NCBI RefSeq assembly: GCF_048541825.1
Contig: NZ_CP183332.1
Span: 2,232,001-2,296,000, forward strand
Direction of reading: 5' to 3'
DNA from: Caulobacter sp048541825
GTDB lineage: Bacteria > Pseudomonadota > Alphaproteobacteria > Caulobacterales > Caulobacteraceae
DNA: 64,000 nucleotides
Shown in pieces: positions 50,422-59,159 of the stretch (position 1 is the stretch's first letter; the number at the start of each line of letters is the position of its first letter). The notes under the pieces were generated by a model. That model had not been told where the DNA came from and searched no databases. It saw only the letters and a list, made by a program, of their open reading frames with translations. The translations under genes and the position numbers were made by a program.

Positions 50422-51269
50422 CCGTCGTGCGCACCAAGGGCCCTGCCCCCCAGCCGGACGTTGACGGCGACGACGACGCCCACCCCATCCAGATCACGGG
50501 TCTGGTCTCGCGCTTCGGTGAGACGGTCGTTCACAATGGCCTCGACCTCACCATAGAACGCGGCGAAGTGCTGGGCGTGGTGGGTGGCTCCGGCTCGGGC
50601 AAGTCGGTTCTGCTCAACAGTATCATCGGCCTGAAGGTCCCCGACGGCGGCGTCGTCAAGCTGTTTGGCCACGACATGCGCACCGCCAATCGCCGCCGCT
50701 GGAGCTCGCTTGAGCGCCGCTGGGGCGTGCTGTTCCAGCAGGGCGCACTGTTCTCGAACCTGACGGTAAGAGAGAACGTCGCCGCTCCACTGTTCGAACA
50801 CACGCGACTGCCCAAACGCGAAATCGAGGAGCTGGCGGATCTGAAGATCGCGCTGTCGGGCCTGCCCGCCCGCGCCGCTGACCTCAAGCCGGCCGAGCTG
50901 TCGGGCGGCATGCGCAAGCGCGCCGGTCTGGCGCGAGCCCTGGCCCTGGATCCCGAACTGCTGTTTCTGGACGAGCCGACCGCCGGCCTGGATCCGATCA
51001 GCGCAACGGCCTTCGACGAACTGATCAAGGACCTGTCCGACAGTCTGGACCTGACGGTGTTCATGATCACCCACGACCTGGACAGCCTCTACGCGATCAC
51101 TGACCGCGTCGCCGTCATCGCCGACAAGACGGTGGTGGCGCTGGCGCCGGTGGCGGAGCTCGAACACTCCGAACACCCTTGGATCAAAGAATACTTCCTG
51201 GGACCGCGTGGACGCGCGGCGGGCGGCAAGAGGGCTTCGGCCCAGACCACTGCGACGAGGACCAGCTGA
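50418..51269 (+). CDS. mlaF: MlaF-type ABC transporter ATP-binding protein
   Basis: A 283-residue ATPase. Walker A GGSGSGKSVLLNS, Q-loop VLFQQGALFSNLTV, signature LSGGMRKRAGLARALALDPELLFLDEPTAGLD (signature plus Walker B), and H-loop MITHDLDSLYAITDRV. An N-terminal acidic stretch of about 20 residues precedes the domain. It overlaps the permease gene by 4 bp (ATGA) and shares one base with the next gene. Powers phospholipid movement between membranes. Confidence 0.94.
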   Translation: MTVVRTKGPAPQPDVDGDDDAHPIQITGLVSRFGETVVHNGLDLTIERGEVLGVVGGSGSGKSVLLNSIIGLKVPDGGVVKLFGHDMRTANRRRWSSLERRWGVLFQQGALFSNLTVRENVAAPLFEHTRLPKREIEELADLKIALSGLPARAADLKPAELSGGMRKRAGLARALALDPELLFLDEPTAGLDPISATAFDELIKDLSDSLDLTVFMITHDLDSLYAITDRVAVIADKTVVALAPVAELEHSEHPWIKEYFLGPRGRAAGGKRASAQTTATRTS

Positions 51270-52207
51270 TGGAAAGAAACGCCAACTACGCCCTGGTCGG
51301 CGCGGTGACCCTGTTCCTGTTCATGGGACTGGTGGTTTTCGTGGTCTGGCTGGCCAAGCTCAGCTTCAACCAGGAATACGACCAGTACGACATCCTGTTC
51401 GTCGGGCCGGTGCGCGGCCTGTCCGAGGGCGGCGAGGTACATTTCAACGGCATCAAGGTCGGCGAAGTCGCCAAGATCGCCCTCGACAAGAGCGACCCCA
51501 ACCGCGTGATCGCCCGGGCGCGCGTCAGCTCGGATGTGCCGATCAAGACCGACAGCTACGCCACCCTGGAGCCGCAGGGCATCACGGGCGTCAACTACGT
51601 CCAGATCACTGCGGGCACGCCCGACAAGAAGCTGCTGAAAGATACGGTAGAAAACGGCAAGGTTCCGGTGATCCGCAGTCAGCGCAGCGCCCTGTCCGAC
51701 CTTCTGGAGGGTGGCGGCACGGTTCTGACCCGCACCATCGAGGCGCTGGACCGGGTGAACCGCGTCTTGTCGGACGATAACGTCAAGACGTTCAGCGCTG
51801 CACTCAACGACGTCCAGGCCGTCACCTCCGAGCTGCGCGAGCGCAAGGCGCTCATCGCCGACGCGCAGAAGGCGCTGCAGAGCATCGACGCCACCGCGCA
51901 GTCGATTGCCGATCTCTCCAAGTCCACCGAGGGCATCGTCAACGGCGACGCCAAACGTTCGCTGGCCGAGCTGGCTGACGCCGCGACCGAGCTGAAGGGC
52001 GCCGCCAAGGACGCCCGCGGCATGATCTCCAAGCTGGAAGGCCCCACCAGCGACTTCGCCAGCACAGGCCTGCCCCAGCTTTCAGCCGCTATCGTCACCC
52101 TGCAGTCGGCGGCCGAGTCACTTGACCGGCTGGTCGGTGACGTCGAACAAAACCCGCGTGGCCTGGTCGGCAAGGCGCCCGCCAAGGAACTGGAGGTCAA
52201 GCCGTGA
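51269..52207 (+). CDS. mlaD: MlaD-type periplasmic MCE-domain protein
   Basis: A 312-residue protein with one N-terminal membrane anchor (residues 7-29) and an MCE domain: YDILFVGPVRGLSEGGEVHFNGIKVGEVAKIAL, IKTDSYATLEPQGITGVNYVQITAG. A long helical C-terminal part (about 150-300) can extend as a coiled coil through the periplasm. The ATG shares one A with the previous stop (TGATG). Binds lipids as a hexamer with the permease. Confidence 0.94.
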   Translation: MERNANYALVGAVTLFLFMGLVVFVVWLAKLSFNQEYDQYDILFVGPVRGLSEGGEVHFNGIKVGEVAKIALDKSDPNRVIARARVSSDVPIKTDSYATLEPQGITGVNYVQITAGTPDKKLLKDTVENGKVPVIRSQRSALSDLLEGGGTVLTRTIEALDRVNRVLSDDNVKTFSAALNDVQAVTSELRERKALIADAQKALQSIDATAQSIADLSKSTEGIVNGDAKRSLAELADAATELKGAAKDARGMISKLEGPTSDFASTGLPQLSAAIVTLQSAAESLDRLVGDVEQNPRGLVGKAPAKELEVKP

Positions 52208-52836
52208 ACCCGATCCGCTTCATCCCGCAGGCGCTCGCCGTCGCGGCGGCCGCCATGGCCCTGACGGGCTGCATCACCCTGCTTCCCAAGGCCGAGCCGG
52301 TCAGCCTACATCGCTTTGGTGTCGAGCCTGTCGCGGCCGCCAAGGGACCGCCCGGCGCGCTGTTTGGCGTTTTCAAGACGCCGACGGTCTTTACCCGCGC
52401 CTCGGCCGGCGACCGCCTGTTGACCATCACCAAGGGCGAGGCAGCCTATATCGCCGGCGCGCGCTGGGTGTCCCCGGCCAGCACACTGTTCGACGAAGCC
52501 GTCGCGCGCGCTTTTGAGGCCGATCCAGGCCGCGCGCGGCTGATCGGTCGCGGCGAGGTGGCCAAGGCCGATCTCGTCCTGCGCTTGGAAGTGCGCTCGT
52601 TCGAGGTCGCCTATGTCAACGGCCCCAAGGCCGCGCCCGAAGTCCTGGTGCAGGTGCGCGGCGTGATCAATCGCAACAGCGACCGCGCGCTGGTCGGTGA
52701 TCAGGTGTTCGAGGCGCGGGTAAAGGCCTCGAATAATCGCGTGGGCGCAATCGTGGAAGCCTATGACGCCGCCACCGCCAAGGTGCTGACCGACCTCACC
52801 GGCTGGGTCAGCGCGTCCGGCGCCGGCATCAAGTAG
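52204..52836 (+). CDS. ABC-transport auxiliary lipoprotein (PqiC/DUF330-like)
   Basis: A 210-residue outer-membrane lipoprotein: lipobox LTGC (Cys about 23) after MNPIRFIPQALAVAAAAMA. The mature part with LHRFGVEP, IAGARWVSPASTLFDEAVARAF and VRGVINRNSDRALVGDQVFEARVKA is the ABC_trans_aux (PqiC) domain. GTG start overlapping the MlaD stop (GTGA). It replaces the MlaC/MlaA partner of the E. coli system as the outer-membrane-side component in this operon. Last gene of the operon. Confidence 0.87.
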   Translation: MNPIRFIPQALAVAAAAMALTGCITLLPKAEPVSLHRFGVEPVAAAKGPPGALFGVFKTPTVFTRASAGDRLLTITKGEAAYIAGARWVSPASTLFDEAVARAFEADPGRARLIGRGEVAKADLVLRLEVRSFEVAYVNGPKAAPEVLVQVRGVINRNSDRALVGDQVFEARVKASNNRVGAIVEAYDAATAKVLTDLTGWVSASGAGIK

Positions 52837-52889
52837 GTCATCGCCCGGGGTCTTCGCGCGAACCGAGAGCTGTTTCGCGCAAAGACACG

Positions 52890-53654
52890 CTACAGCGCTG
52901 ACAAAGGCTCGATCACGTCGCCATAGCCGGCGTCGGCCGGGATGCGCAGGCCCGTCCCCTCGACCCAGGGTTCGACAGCGATCAGCGGGCGAGTCAGCGA
53001 CCGCGCGATCGCTTCGTTGGGGCTGGCGCTCTCGGCCAGAAGCTGCAGGTTCATGCGGGTGGGAAAGATCACCTTGCGGGTTCCGGCGGCGGCCATTTCC
53101 AGCGCCTGGGCCGGCGCGATCCATTCTGCATCGACGGCCTCGTGGCCATCGCAGATCGCCTGCTGGGCGCCCGGTGCGTGGGCGGCGTAGAACCAGGTGT
53201 CGAACCGCTTGGGCATCAGCTTGGGCGTGATCCATCGGGCGAAGATGGTCAGGGCTGCCAGGTCCAGTCTCAGACCCAGCTCACCCACCACATCGATAAA
53301 CGCCATGCGATCCTCGGCCACCGCCGCGCGGACCTCGACCGCCGCCTCGCCCTCATAAAAGGCCCCACTGCGGTCCCGCGCCAAAAGCACGCCCGCCTCC
53401 TCATAGGCTTCGCGAATAGCGGCGATGCGCAGGGCGGGCCCGTCTTCGCCGACGGCATCCCAGCCGGTAGCCAGGTCTCGCCAGCGGGGATCGTCGTCGC
53501 CGGCGTGACTCTTGCCACCCGGAAACACCAGGGCGCCGGCGGCAAAGTCGATCTGATGGTGGCGCTTGACCATCAGCACCTCGAAGGCGGGCGCGTCTCG
53601 AAGCAGCAGTACGGTGGCGGCCGGGCGGATCAAATCATGCGAAGAGTCTGACAT
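52890..53654 (-). CDS. Nudix hydrolase (NUDT19/long-box type)
   Basis: A 254-residue Nudix protein: LVFPGGKSHAGDDDPRW, then AALRIAAIREAYEEAGVLL, which is the Nudix box with an insertion between GG and REAYEE as in NUDT7/NUDT19-like CoA or nucleotide diphosphatases. The Rest has PTRMNLQLLAESA and TPKLMPKRFDTWFY. Substrate unknown. Converges with the Mla operon. Confidence 0.9.
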   Translation of the reverse strand: MSDSSHDLIRPAATVLLLRDAPAFEVLMVKRHHQIDFAAGALVFPGGKSHAGDDDPRWRDLATGWDAVGEDGPALRIAAIREAYEEAGVLLARDRSGAFYEGEAAVEVRAAVAEDRMAFIDVVGELGLRLDLAALTIFARWITPKLMPKRFDTWFYAAHAPGAQQAICDGHEAVDAEWIAPAQALEMAAAGTRKVIFPTRMNLQLLAESASPNEAIARSLTRPLIAVEPWVEGTGLRIPADAGYGDVIEPLSAL

Positions 53655-53731
53655 CGCGTGAGATTGACGCGGTTCAGACGGCTTGCCCAGTCAAGATTGG
53701 AACAAGTGTTCGACTGGCGCCCGTTATCGGC

Positions 53732-54865
53732 TCAGCCCGTGGCGGCATGGTTCTGGCGCGCGAACCGGTCCATGCGCTCCAGCAGGTAGTCGGAATCCTC
53801 GCGCGAGATCGACTGTGGCGAGGTCAGGAAGCGCTGGATCATGTGCTCCTGGAAGCGTTCGCGATCCTGGGTGCGACCATCGAATTCCATGGCGTGGAAG
53901 GCGTCGACACCGGCGCGGAAGGCCGCATACAGGCGCGACGGCAGGCCGGCCCGCTCGCAGATCGCCTTCAGGCCCAACTGCCCCGCGTCGTGGATCATCA
54001 GCCAAGTGCGATGATGCGGCACCCCGGCCAGCTCGGCGATAGCCCACTCGAAGAAGGTCATGTGACCGTGCGCCAGGGCGCGCAGCAGGAGTGATGGCGT
54101 CAGGCGCTCCACGCGATTCAGGTGCTGGACGAAGGCCTTTGGATCAGCGGTACGTCCAGCCTGATCGACCAGATCGATCGTCGCCCGCTCCTTGGCGCCG
54201 ACCACCAGCTCCAGCACCCGCTCGGGCGACAGCGCGTGATGGCTGAGAATGTGATCGCGCAGCTTGTCGCCGACCATGTCGATCAGCCGCTCGCTGACCG
54301 CCAGCGGCAGGGCAGCGCGGTAAGCGACCGCCTGCAGGATCTGCTCGGACTTGGAGAACCGGTCCAGCGCCTTCTGCAAGGCGACGTCGGAGAAGCGGGC
54401 ATTGTCGTTGGCGCAAATGACCGCCACGGCCTCTTCGGTGCCCGACTCGACCAGAACCGAAGTGACACGGGTCGAGAGCTTGGGTCTGCGGGCCACCGCC
54501 ATCTGCCGCGCCGCCCCGCCCATGCGGACAATCTCGGCCAGGTCATTGTCGCTGAAGACCGGCGAGAAGGTGATGATCGGCAGCGAGATGCTTTCGACGT
54601 CGCGGGCCAGTCGGTTGGCGACATCCGGCGGCAGGCTGGGCGAGTTCTTCAGCGTCACGGCCATGGCGCGGCGAACCAGCTCGGCGGCGTCGGTGGCCAT
54701 CACGCGCAGGATGTCATGCGCGATCTGGCGCTCGTCGTCCGCCAGCTCGGCGCGGTCAATCGTCCGGCAGAGCTTGTGCGCCGCAAGGGCGCGCTCGTCA
54801 GCCGTCGCGCCCTTCACGAGCATCCGGATATCGTTGTCTGTAAGCGCTGCGCGGGTGGTTGCCAT
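53732..54865 (-). CDS. DUF2336 protein
   Basis: A 377-residue protein of the alphaproteobacterial DUF2336 family: mostly helical, with HEAT-like repeats (SLPPDVANRLARDVESISLPII, AVSERLIDMVGDKLRDHILSHHALSPERVLELV) and a C-terminal part with EFDGRTQDRERFQEHMIQRFL. No membrane segment or signal. Function in the family is not well defined. Divergent from a hybrid histidine kinase across 151 bp that carry a CtrA-like and a DnaA-like site. Confidence 0.86.
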   Translation of the reverse strand: MATTRAALTDNDIRMLVKGATADERALAAHKLCRTIDRAELADDERQIAHDILRVMATDAAELVRRAMAVTLKNSPSLPPDVANRLARDVESISLPIITFSPVFSDNDLAEIVRMGGAARQMAVARRPKLSTRVTSVLVESGTEEAVAVICANDNARFSDVALQKALDRFSKSEQILQAVAYRAALPLAVSERLIDMVGDKLRDHILSHHALSPERVLELVVGAKERATIDLVDQAGRTADPKAFVQHLNRVERLTPSLLLRALAHGHMTFFEWAIAELAGVPHHRTWLMIHDAGQLGLKAICERAGLPSRLYAAFRAGVDAFHAMEFDGRTQDRERFQEHMIQRFLTSPQSISREDSDYLLERMDRFARQNHAATG

Positions 54866-54920
54866 AGGAGGTTCGCCGAACCAGAGGAATGCACGTGACC
54901 CCTATCATCGCCTGTTAGGC

Positions 54921-54954
54921 TTAATGATTGTTTGAACCTCAAACCTGTGGATTA
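54921..54954. promoter_or_regulatory. CtrA-like near-match and DnaA-box-like sequence in a divergent promoter
   Basis: TTAATGATTGTTTGAACC (54921-54938) is TTAA-N7-TTGA, one base off a full CtrA box. TGTGGATTA (54946-54954) fits the relaxed DnaA box TNATCCACA in reverse. Both lie between DUF2336 and the hybrid kinase. Suggestive of cell-cycle control; each alone could be chance. Confidence 0.35.
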
Positions 54955-55016
54955 ACGATACCCCGTAACTCGACGCAAACCGTGATCACCTAGGCTCCCC
55001 GCTCAACAGCCGAGGA

Positions 55017-56825
55017 ATGCGATCCTTGTTCGCCGAGCGCCGCCCTACTGAGCCTCCGACGCGCGGCGCAAACCTCGCCATGGCGCTCGACGCCCAGACA
55101 GCGCTGCTGCCTTATGCGCTTGGGGTTTTCGCGGTCAGCCTGCCCATCTTCGTCTGGGCGGGTTCCTTCGCCGATGACGCGCTCTGGATGGTCGCCAGCC
55201 TCGTCGCCTTCGCCATCAACTGGGGGGCTTTCTACGGCGCCGTCAGCTGGCTGCGCGGCGAAGCGTCGCAAGATCTTCAACGTCGCGCCCGGGTCCAACT
55301 GCTTGGAGGCCTGCTCTGGGCCGTCACGGTCATACAGCTTTCGGCCTTCGCCAACGCTGCGGGGCCCGCGCGCGAGACCCTGTTGCTGCTGGCGACGGCG
55401 GCGGCTGTGATGTGCATCTTCTTCTCGGCCACCTCGCTGCCGGCCCTGCTGCTGACGGCGCCCATCGCCGCCGCCGGCCCCCTGATCGCGCTGTTCTCGA
55501 GCCCGGAAACTCGTCACGCCGGCGTCATGGCCTGGGGCGCGATCGCCCTGACCCTGGCCCTGTCCTTGGTGCTCAACCGCATGATCCGCCGCCAACACGC
55601 CCTGGCGCAGGTTCACGAGCGGCTGATCGAAGAACGCCTGGCCGTGCTGGACGCTGCAGAGCGTACCGCGCGGTCCAAATCCGATATCGTCGCCACGCTC
55701 AGCCATGAGATCCGCAACGGTCTGACCGGCGTTACCCACGTCCTGGCCGCCGCCGCCGGCAAGGGCGGCCGCGCCGCCCCATCCCGCGAGCAGTTGAACG
55801 CTGCACTCGACGCCGCACAGGATCTGATCGCAGTACTCAACGCCACACTCGATTCCGAGACCGCCGAAGCCGGACGCCTGGCCGTCGACGCCCTGCCTTT
55901 CGAGCCTGTCCGCCTTCTGCGCGACCTGGCGCTGCTGGAACGCCCGCACGCCCTGGCCAAGGGTCTGGAACTGGCCGTCCATGTCGATCCGCTGCTGGAA
56001 CGCCGCGCCCGGGGCGCCGTGCTGGCCGACGCGATGCGCACCCGGCAGATCATGGCCAACCTGCTGGGCAACGCCGTCAAGTACACCGTTCGCGGTCGTA
56101 TCGAAGTTCGTATCGAGCGACGCGGCGACGTCGTGGCCATCGAGGTGGCTGATACCGGCCCGGGCCTGTCGGCCGAAGAACTGGAACAGGCCTTTGAACC
56201 GTTCCGCCGCGTCGAGCGCACCGGCGCGGGCGTCAATGGCGCGGGCCTTGGCCTGTCACTGTCGCGCCAACTGGCGCGCCTGATGGGCGGCGCTCTGGAA
56301 GCGCGCAGCGCCGTCGGCGTGGGCAGCTGCTTCACCCTGACCCTGCCTTTCGACGACGCCCTGACCTGCGAAACCGAAACGGCCGAGGAAGCCGCCCAGG
56401 CGGCCGAAGCCCAGGGCTCGCCACGCAGCCTGCGCGTCTTGATCGCCGAGGACGACGCCCTCAACGCCGCCATGCTGCGCGCCATCCTCGAGCAGTTAGG
56501 CCACCAGGTGGTCCACGCCCAGAACGGACAGCGCGCCGCCGACCTAGCCAGGATCGCCGACTTCGACCTGTTGATGCTCGACGGCCGCATGCCCGTGTTG
56601 GATGGCCCCGGCGCCACCGCTGCGGTTCGCGCCCTGGACGGCAAGAACCGCGACATGCCGATCATCGCCGTGATCGACGGCGACGCCGACGAGGCAAGGG
56701 CGTGCATGGACGCCGGCGCCGATATCGTTCTGCGCAAGCCGGTCACCGTGGCAGGCGTCGCCCGCGCAGTCGCCGACGCCTCGGCGCTGGAACGCCTGAA
56801 GGCCGCGGGCCGGGCCGCCGCCTAG
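55017..56825 (+). CDS. Hybrid sensor histidine kinase with receiver domain
   Basis: A 602-residue membrane kinase. Residues about 28-190 hold five or six membrane helices with no large periplasmic loop. HisKA: SKSDIVATLSHEIRNGLTG (His230). HATPase: NLLGNAVKYT, VADTGPGLS, GAGLGLSLSRQLA. C-terminal receiver: VLIAEDDALNAAML, DLLMLDGRMPVLDG with the phospho-Asp, and VLRKPVT with the conserved Lys. The start at 55017 is close to GAGGA; ATG 55080 is an alternative. Divergent from DUF2336; probably feeds a phosphorelay. Signal unknown. Confidence 0.92.
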   Translation: MRSLFAERRPTEPPTRGANLAMALDAQTALLPYALGVFAVSLPIFVWAGSFADDALWMVASLVAFAINWGAFYGAVSWLRGEASQDLQRRARVQLLGGLLWAVTVIQLSAFANAAGPARETLLLLATAAAVMCIFFSATSLPALLLTAPIAAAGPLIALFSSPETRHAGVMAWGAIALTLALSLVLNRMIRRQHALAQVHERLIEERLAVLDAAERTARSKSDIVATLSHEIRNGLTGVTHVLAAAAGKGGRAAPSREQLNAALDAAQDLIAVLNATLDSETAEAGRLAVDALPFEPVRLLRDLALLERPHALAKGLELAVHVDPLLERRARGAVLADAMRTRQIMANLLGNAVKYTVRGRIEVRIERRGDVVAIEVADTGPGLSAEELEQAFEPFRRVERTGAGVNGAGLGLSLSRQLARLMGGALEARSAVGVGSCFTLTLPFDDALTCETETAEEAAQAAEAQGSPRSLRVLIAEDDALNAAMLRAILEQLGHQVVHAQNGQRAADLARIADFDLLMLDGRMPVLDGPGATAAVRALDGKNRDMPIIAVIDGDADEARACMDAGADIVLRKPVTVAGVARAVADASALERLKAAGRAAA

Positions 56826-56919
56826 AGACCTTTTGCACGACCTGCCGCTGGGTAAGTCTTCCACCAGCCCCTTCCCTCGCCCACACTCCTCGCAACGAGA
56901 AGAAAAGCGGGAGGATGCG

Positions 56920-58107
56920 ATGCTGGAAGGACTCCGGGTCGTCGAGCTGGCCACCTATATCGCCGCGCCTGGCGCTGCGGGGATCATGGCCGACTGGGGC
57001 GCCGACGTGATCAAGGTGGAGTCGCCTGAGGGCGACCCCATGCGGCGCTTCTTCGACACGATCGCCTCACAACAGGACGCCAATCCCGTCTTCGAGCTCG
57101 ACAACCGGGGCAAGCGGGCAGTCGTGCTGGATATTCGCTCTGACGCCGGGCGCGAGGCAATGGAGGCCCTGGTCGCCACGGCCGACGTCTTCCTGACCAA
57201 TGTTCGCCCTGGCGCCCTGGCGCGGGCCGGCCTGGACCACGCGACGCTGAGGGCGCTCAATCCGCGCCTCGTCTATTGCAGCCTCACAGGCTACGGCCTT
57301 GAAGGCCCGGATGCCGACAAGGCCGGGATGGACGTCGCCGCCTTCTGGTCGCGGGCGGGGGTGGGATCCATTACCGCGCCGAAGGGCGCAGAGCCCTTTC
57401 CGATCCGCACCGGAATGGGCGATCACGTCACCTCGCTGGCCACCGTCTCGGCGATCCTGGCGGCAGTGTTTGAGCGGCAAACCACAGGCGTTGGCCGCCT
57501 GGTTGAGACGTCTCTGCTCCGGGCCGGCGTCTATGCGATCGGTTCCGACATGGCGATCCAGCTAAGGTTCGGGAAGCTGGCTTCGACCCGCGGCCGGCGC
57601 GAGGCGATCCAGCCCCTGGCCAATTTCTTCAAGACCCGCGACGGGCGCTGGATCTGCCTGCTGCCCCGCCAGGGCGCCACCGACTGGGCCCGTATCGCCC
57701 AGGCCGCCGGCAAGCCCGAACTGGTCGACGATCCACGCTTCGCCTCCGCCAAGTCTCGCCGCGAAAACACCGCCGCCCTGGTCGACCTGCTGGATGCGGC
57801 CTTCGGCGCCATGGACTACGAGGACGTCGCCGTCGCTCTGGACGAGGGCGACCTGACCTGGGCGCCCTATCAGACCCCGCGCGAACTGGTGGGCGACCCC
57901 CAGGCCGAGGCAGCGGGCTGCTTCGTTGACACCCCCGATGGCGCCGGCGGGACGTTCAAGGCGCCGGCCTCCCCGGCCCGCTTTCCGGGCGCCGAGGATG
58001 GCCCGCGCGGTCCCGCGCCGAAGCTGGGCGCGGATACGGCGACGGTCTTCAGGGAACTGGGGTGGTCCGAGGGCCAAATCGCGGCCCTGACGGGATCTAG
58101 CGGTTGA
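56920..58107 (+). CDS. CaiB/BaiF-family (class III) CoA-transferase
   Basis: A 395-residue CoA-transferase. LEGLRVVELATYIAAPGAAGIMADWGADVIKVESPEGDPMR is the family start; GLEGPDADKAGMDVAAFWSRAGV holds the catalytic Asp; TVSAILAAVFERQTTGVGRLVETSLLRAGVYAIGSDM and DWARIAQAAGKPELVDDPRFA follow. Start at 56920 after GGGAGGATGCG. Acts on a carboxylic acid and an acyl-CoA donor in the cytoplasm. Substrate unknown. Its 3' end overlaps the convergent lytic transglycosylase by 11 bp. Confidence 0.92.
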   Translation: MLEGLRVVELATYIAAPGAAGIMADWGADVIKVESPEGDPMRRFFDTIASQQDANPVFELDNRGKRAVVLDIRSDAGREAMEALVATADVFLTNVRPGALARAGLDHATLRALNPRLVYCSLTGYGLEGPDADKAGMDVAAFWSRAGVGSITAPKGAEPFPIRTGMGDHVTSLATVSAILAAVFERQTTGVGRLVETSLLRAGVYAIGSDMAIQLRFGKLASTRGRREAIQPLANFFKTRDGRWICLLPRQGATDWARIAQAAGKPELVDDPRFASAKSRRENTAALVDLLDAAFGAMDYEDVAVALDEGDLTWAPYQTPRELVGDPQAEAAGCFVDTPDGAGGTFKAPASPARFPGAEDGPRGPAPKLGADTATVFRELGWSEGQIAALTGSSG

Positions 58108-58963
58108 TCTTGTCGTCCTTGGCCTCGGCCAGGACGCGCAGCATTTCGCTGGAGAACATCGAGCTGGCCAGACGCTGACCGGAGCCCGCGCCGGAGCCCA
58201 GGCTGCCGAACGTCGTATCGGCGTCCTGGGAGCCGCGAAGGATCAGTTGAACCACCGCTTCCTGCTGGTGGAGGCGCTCCAGGCGGCGACCGCTGGCATA
58301 CTGGACAAAGCCCTGGTCGGCGCCGGCGCCTCTGGAGGGATCGACCGCGCGGCTGGCGCCGCCGGTCTTGGTCAGGTTGGCATAGACCTCGCCCACGGTG
58401 GCCGGACGACCGTCACGATAGAAGATCGAACGATTGGCCTGGGCGGCGTCGGGAAACAGCGCGGCGGCGCTGGCGCCGGGGGTCTTGTTGGCGGCCTCAA
58501 TCAGGCGCGCCGAGCCCTGCGGGCCCAGGAAGTGTGCGGCATAGAGCTCACCGGCCGTCGGGGTGCGACCCACCCGGCCGCGCAGATAGGAGGCATGGTC
58601 CGAGGCCAGCTCGCCGGCCATCAGGGACGCGGCGTGCGGATCCATCTTGAGCGCCAGAACCGCCTTGCGGGCCTCGTCGCCGGCCACCTTGAAGCGACCA
58701 TCCGAGCCCTGCGAGATCAGGTCGGCATAACGAGCATAGCCATATTTTGCGCCATGCTTCTTCAGCGTGCCCAGCCAGGTCTGATCGACGAACTGGAACA
58801 GGCCCGAGGCCGACGAGGTCCGCGCCTTGGCGGCGGGGTTGTAGCCGCTCTCGCGCTTGGCGGTGCCCATCAGGAACGTGAAATCAACGCCCGTCGCGCT
58901 GGACGCGCGCTGGATCGCCGATTCTACGACACTGCGGATGGATTGGACGGCCATAGCGTCCAT
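58097..58963 (-). CDS. SLT-type lytic transglycosylase preceded by a CtrA box
   Basis: A 288-residue SLT-domain murein transglycosylase. TAKRESGYNPAAKARTSSASGLFQFVDQTWLG holds the catalytic Glu (about 39) in the usual ESxxNP and GLFQF pattern; AAHFLGPQGSARLI is also typical. There is no clear signal peptide, so export may use another route, as seen for flagellar lytic enzymes. A perfect CtrA box (58981-58997) lies 18 bp upstream, linking it to cell-cycle-controlled envelope or flagellar assembly. ATGs at 58963 and 58954 are both possible starts. Confidence 0.88.
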   Translation of the reverse strand: MDAMAVQSIRSVVESAIQRASSATGVDFTFLMGTAKRESGYNPAAKARTSSASGLFQFVDQTWLGTLKKHGAKYGYARYADLISQGSDGRFKVAGDEARKAVLALKMDPHAASLMAGELASDHASYLRGRVGRTPTAGELYAAHFLGPQGSARLIEAANKTPGASAAALFPDAAQANRSIFYRDGRPATVGEVYANLTKTGGASRAVDPSRGAGADQGFVQYASGRRLERLHQQEAVVQLILRGSQDADTTFGSLGSGAGSGQRLASSMFSSEMLRVLAEAKDDKINR

Positions 58964-58980
58964 GCCTGAACGATCATGGT

Positions 58981-58997
58981 TAATCGGCCCTTAACCA
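58981..58997. promoter_or_regulatory. Perfect CtrA box
   Basis: TTAATCGGCCCTTAACC is TTAA-N7-TTAACC, the full CtrA consensus; extended with one G and one C pair (GGTTAA...TTAACC) it fits on both strands. It lies 18 bp from the transglycosylase start. No gene on the right is close (TonB-like start at 59160). Confidence 0.7.
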
Positions 58998-59159
58998 AGT
59001 CAGTTTGGCAGGCGCGAGGCGCAACATGCCGCACCCCATCGAATAGGGAAAATTACAGGCGTACAAATTATCGACGATAGATTACGATTGTCAATTTACA
59101 GCGCCCGAGCGCCGTGGTGATCTGAACTTACAGTCGTAATGTTCAAAAGGGAGATCATC

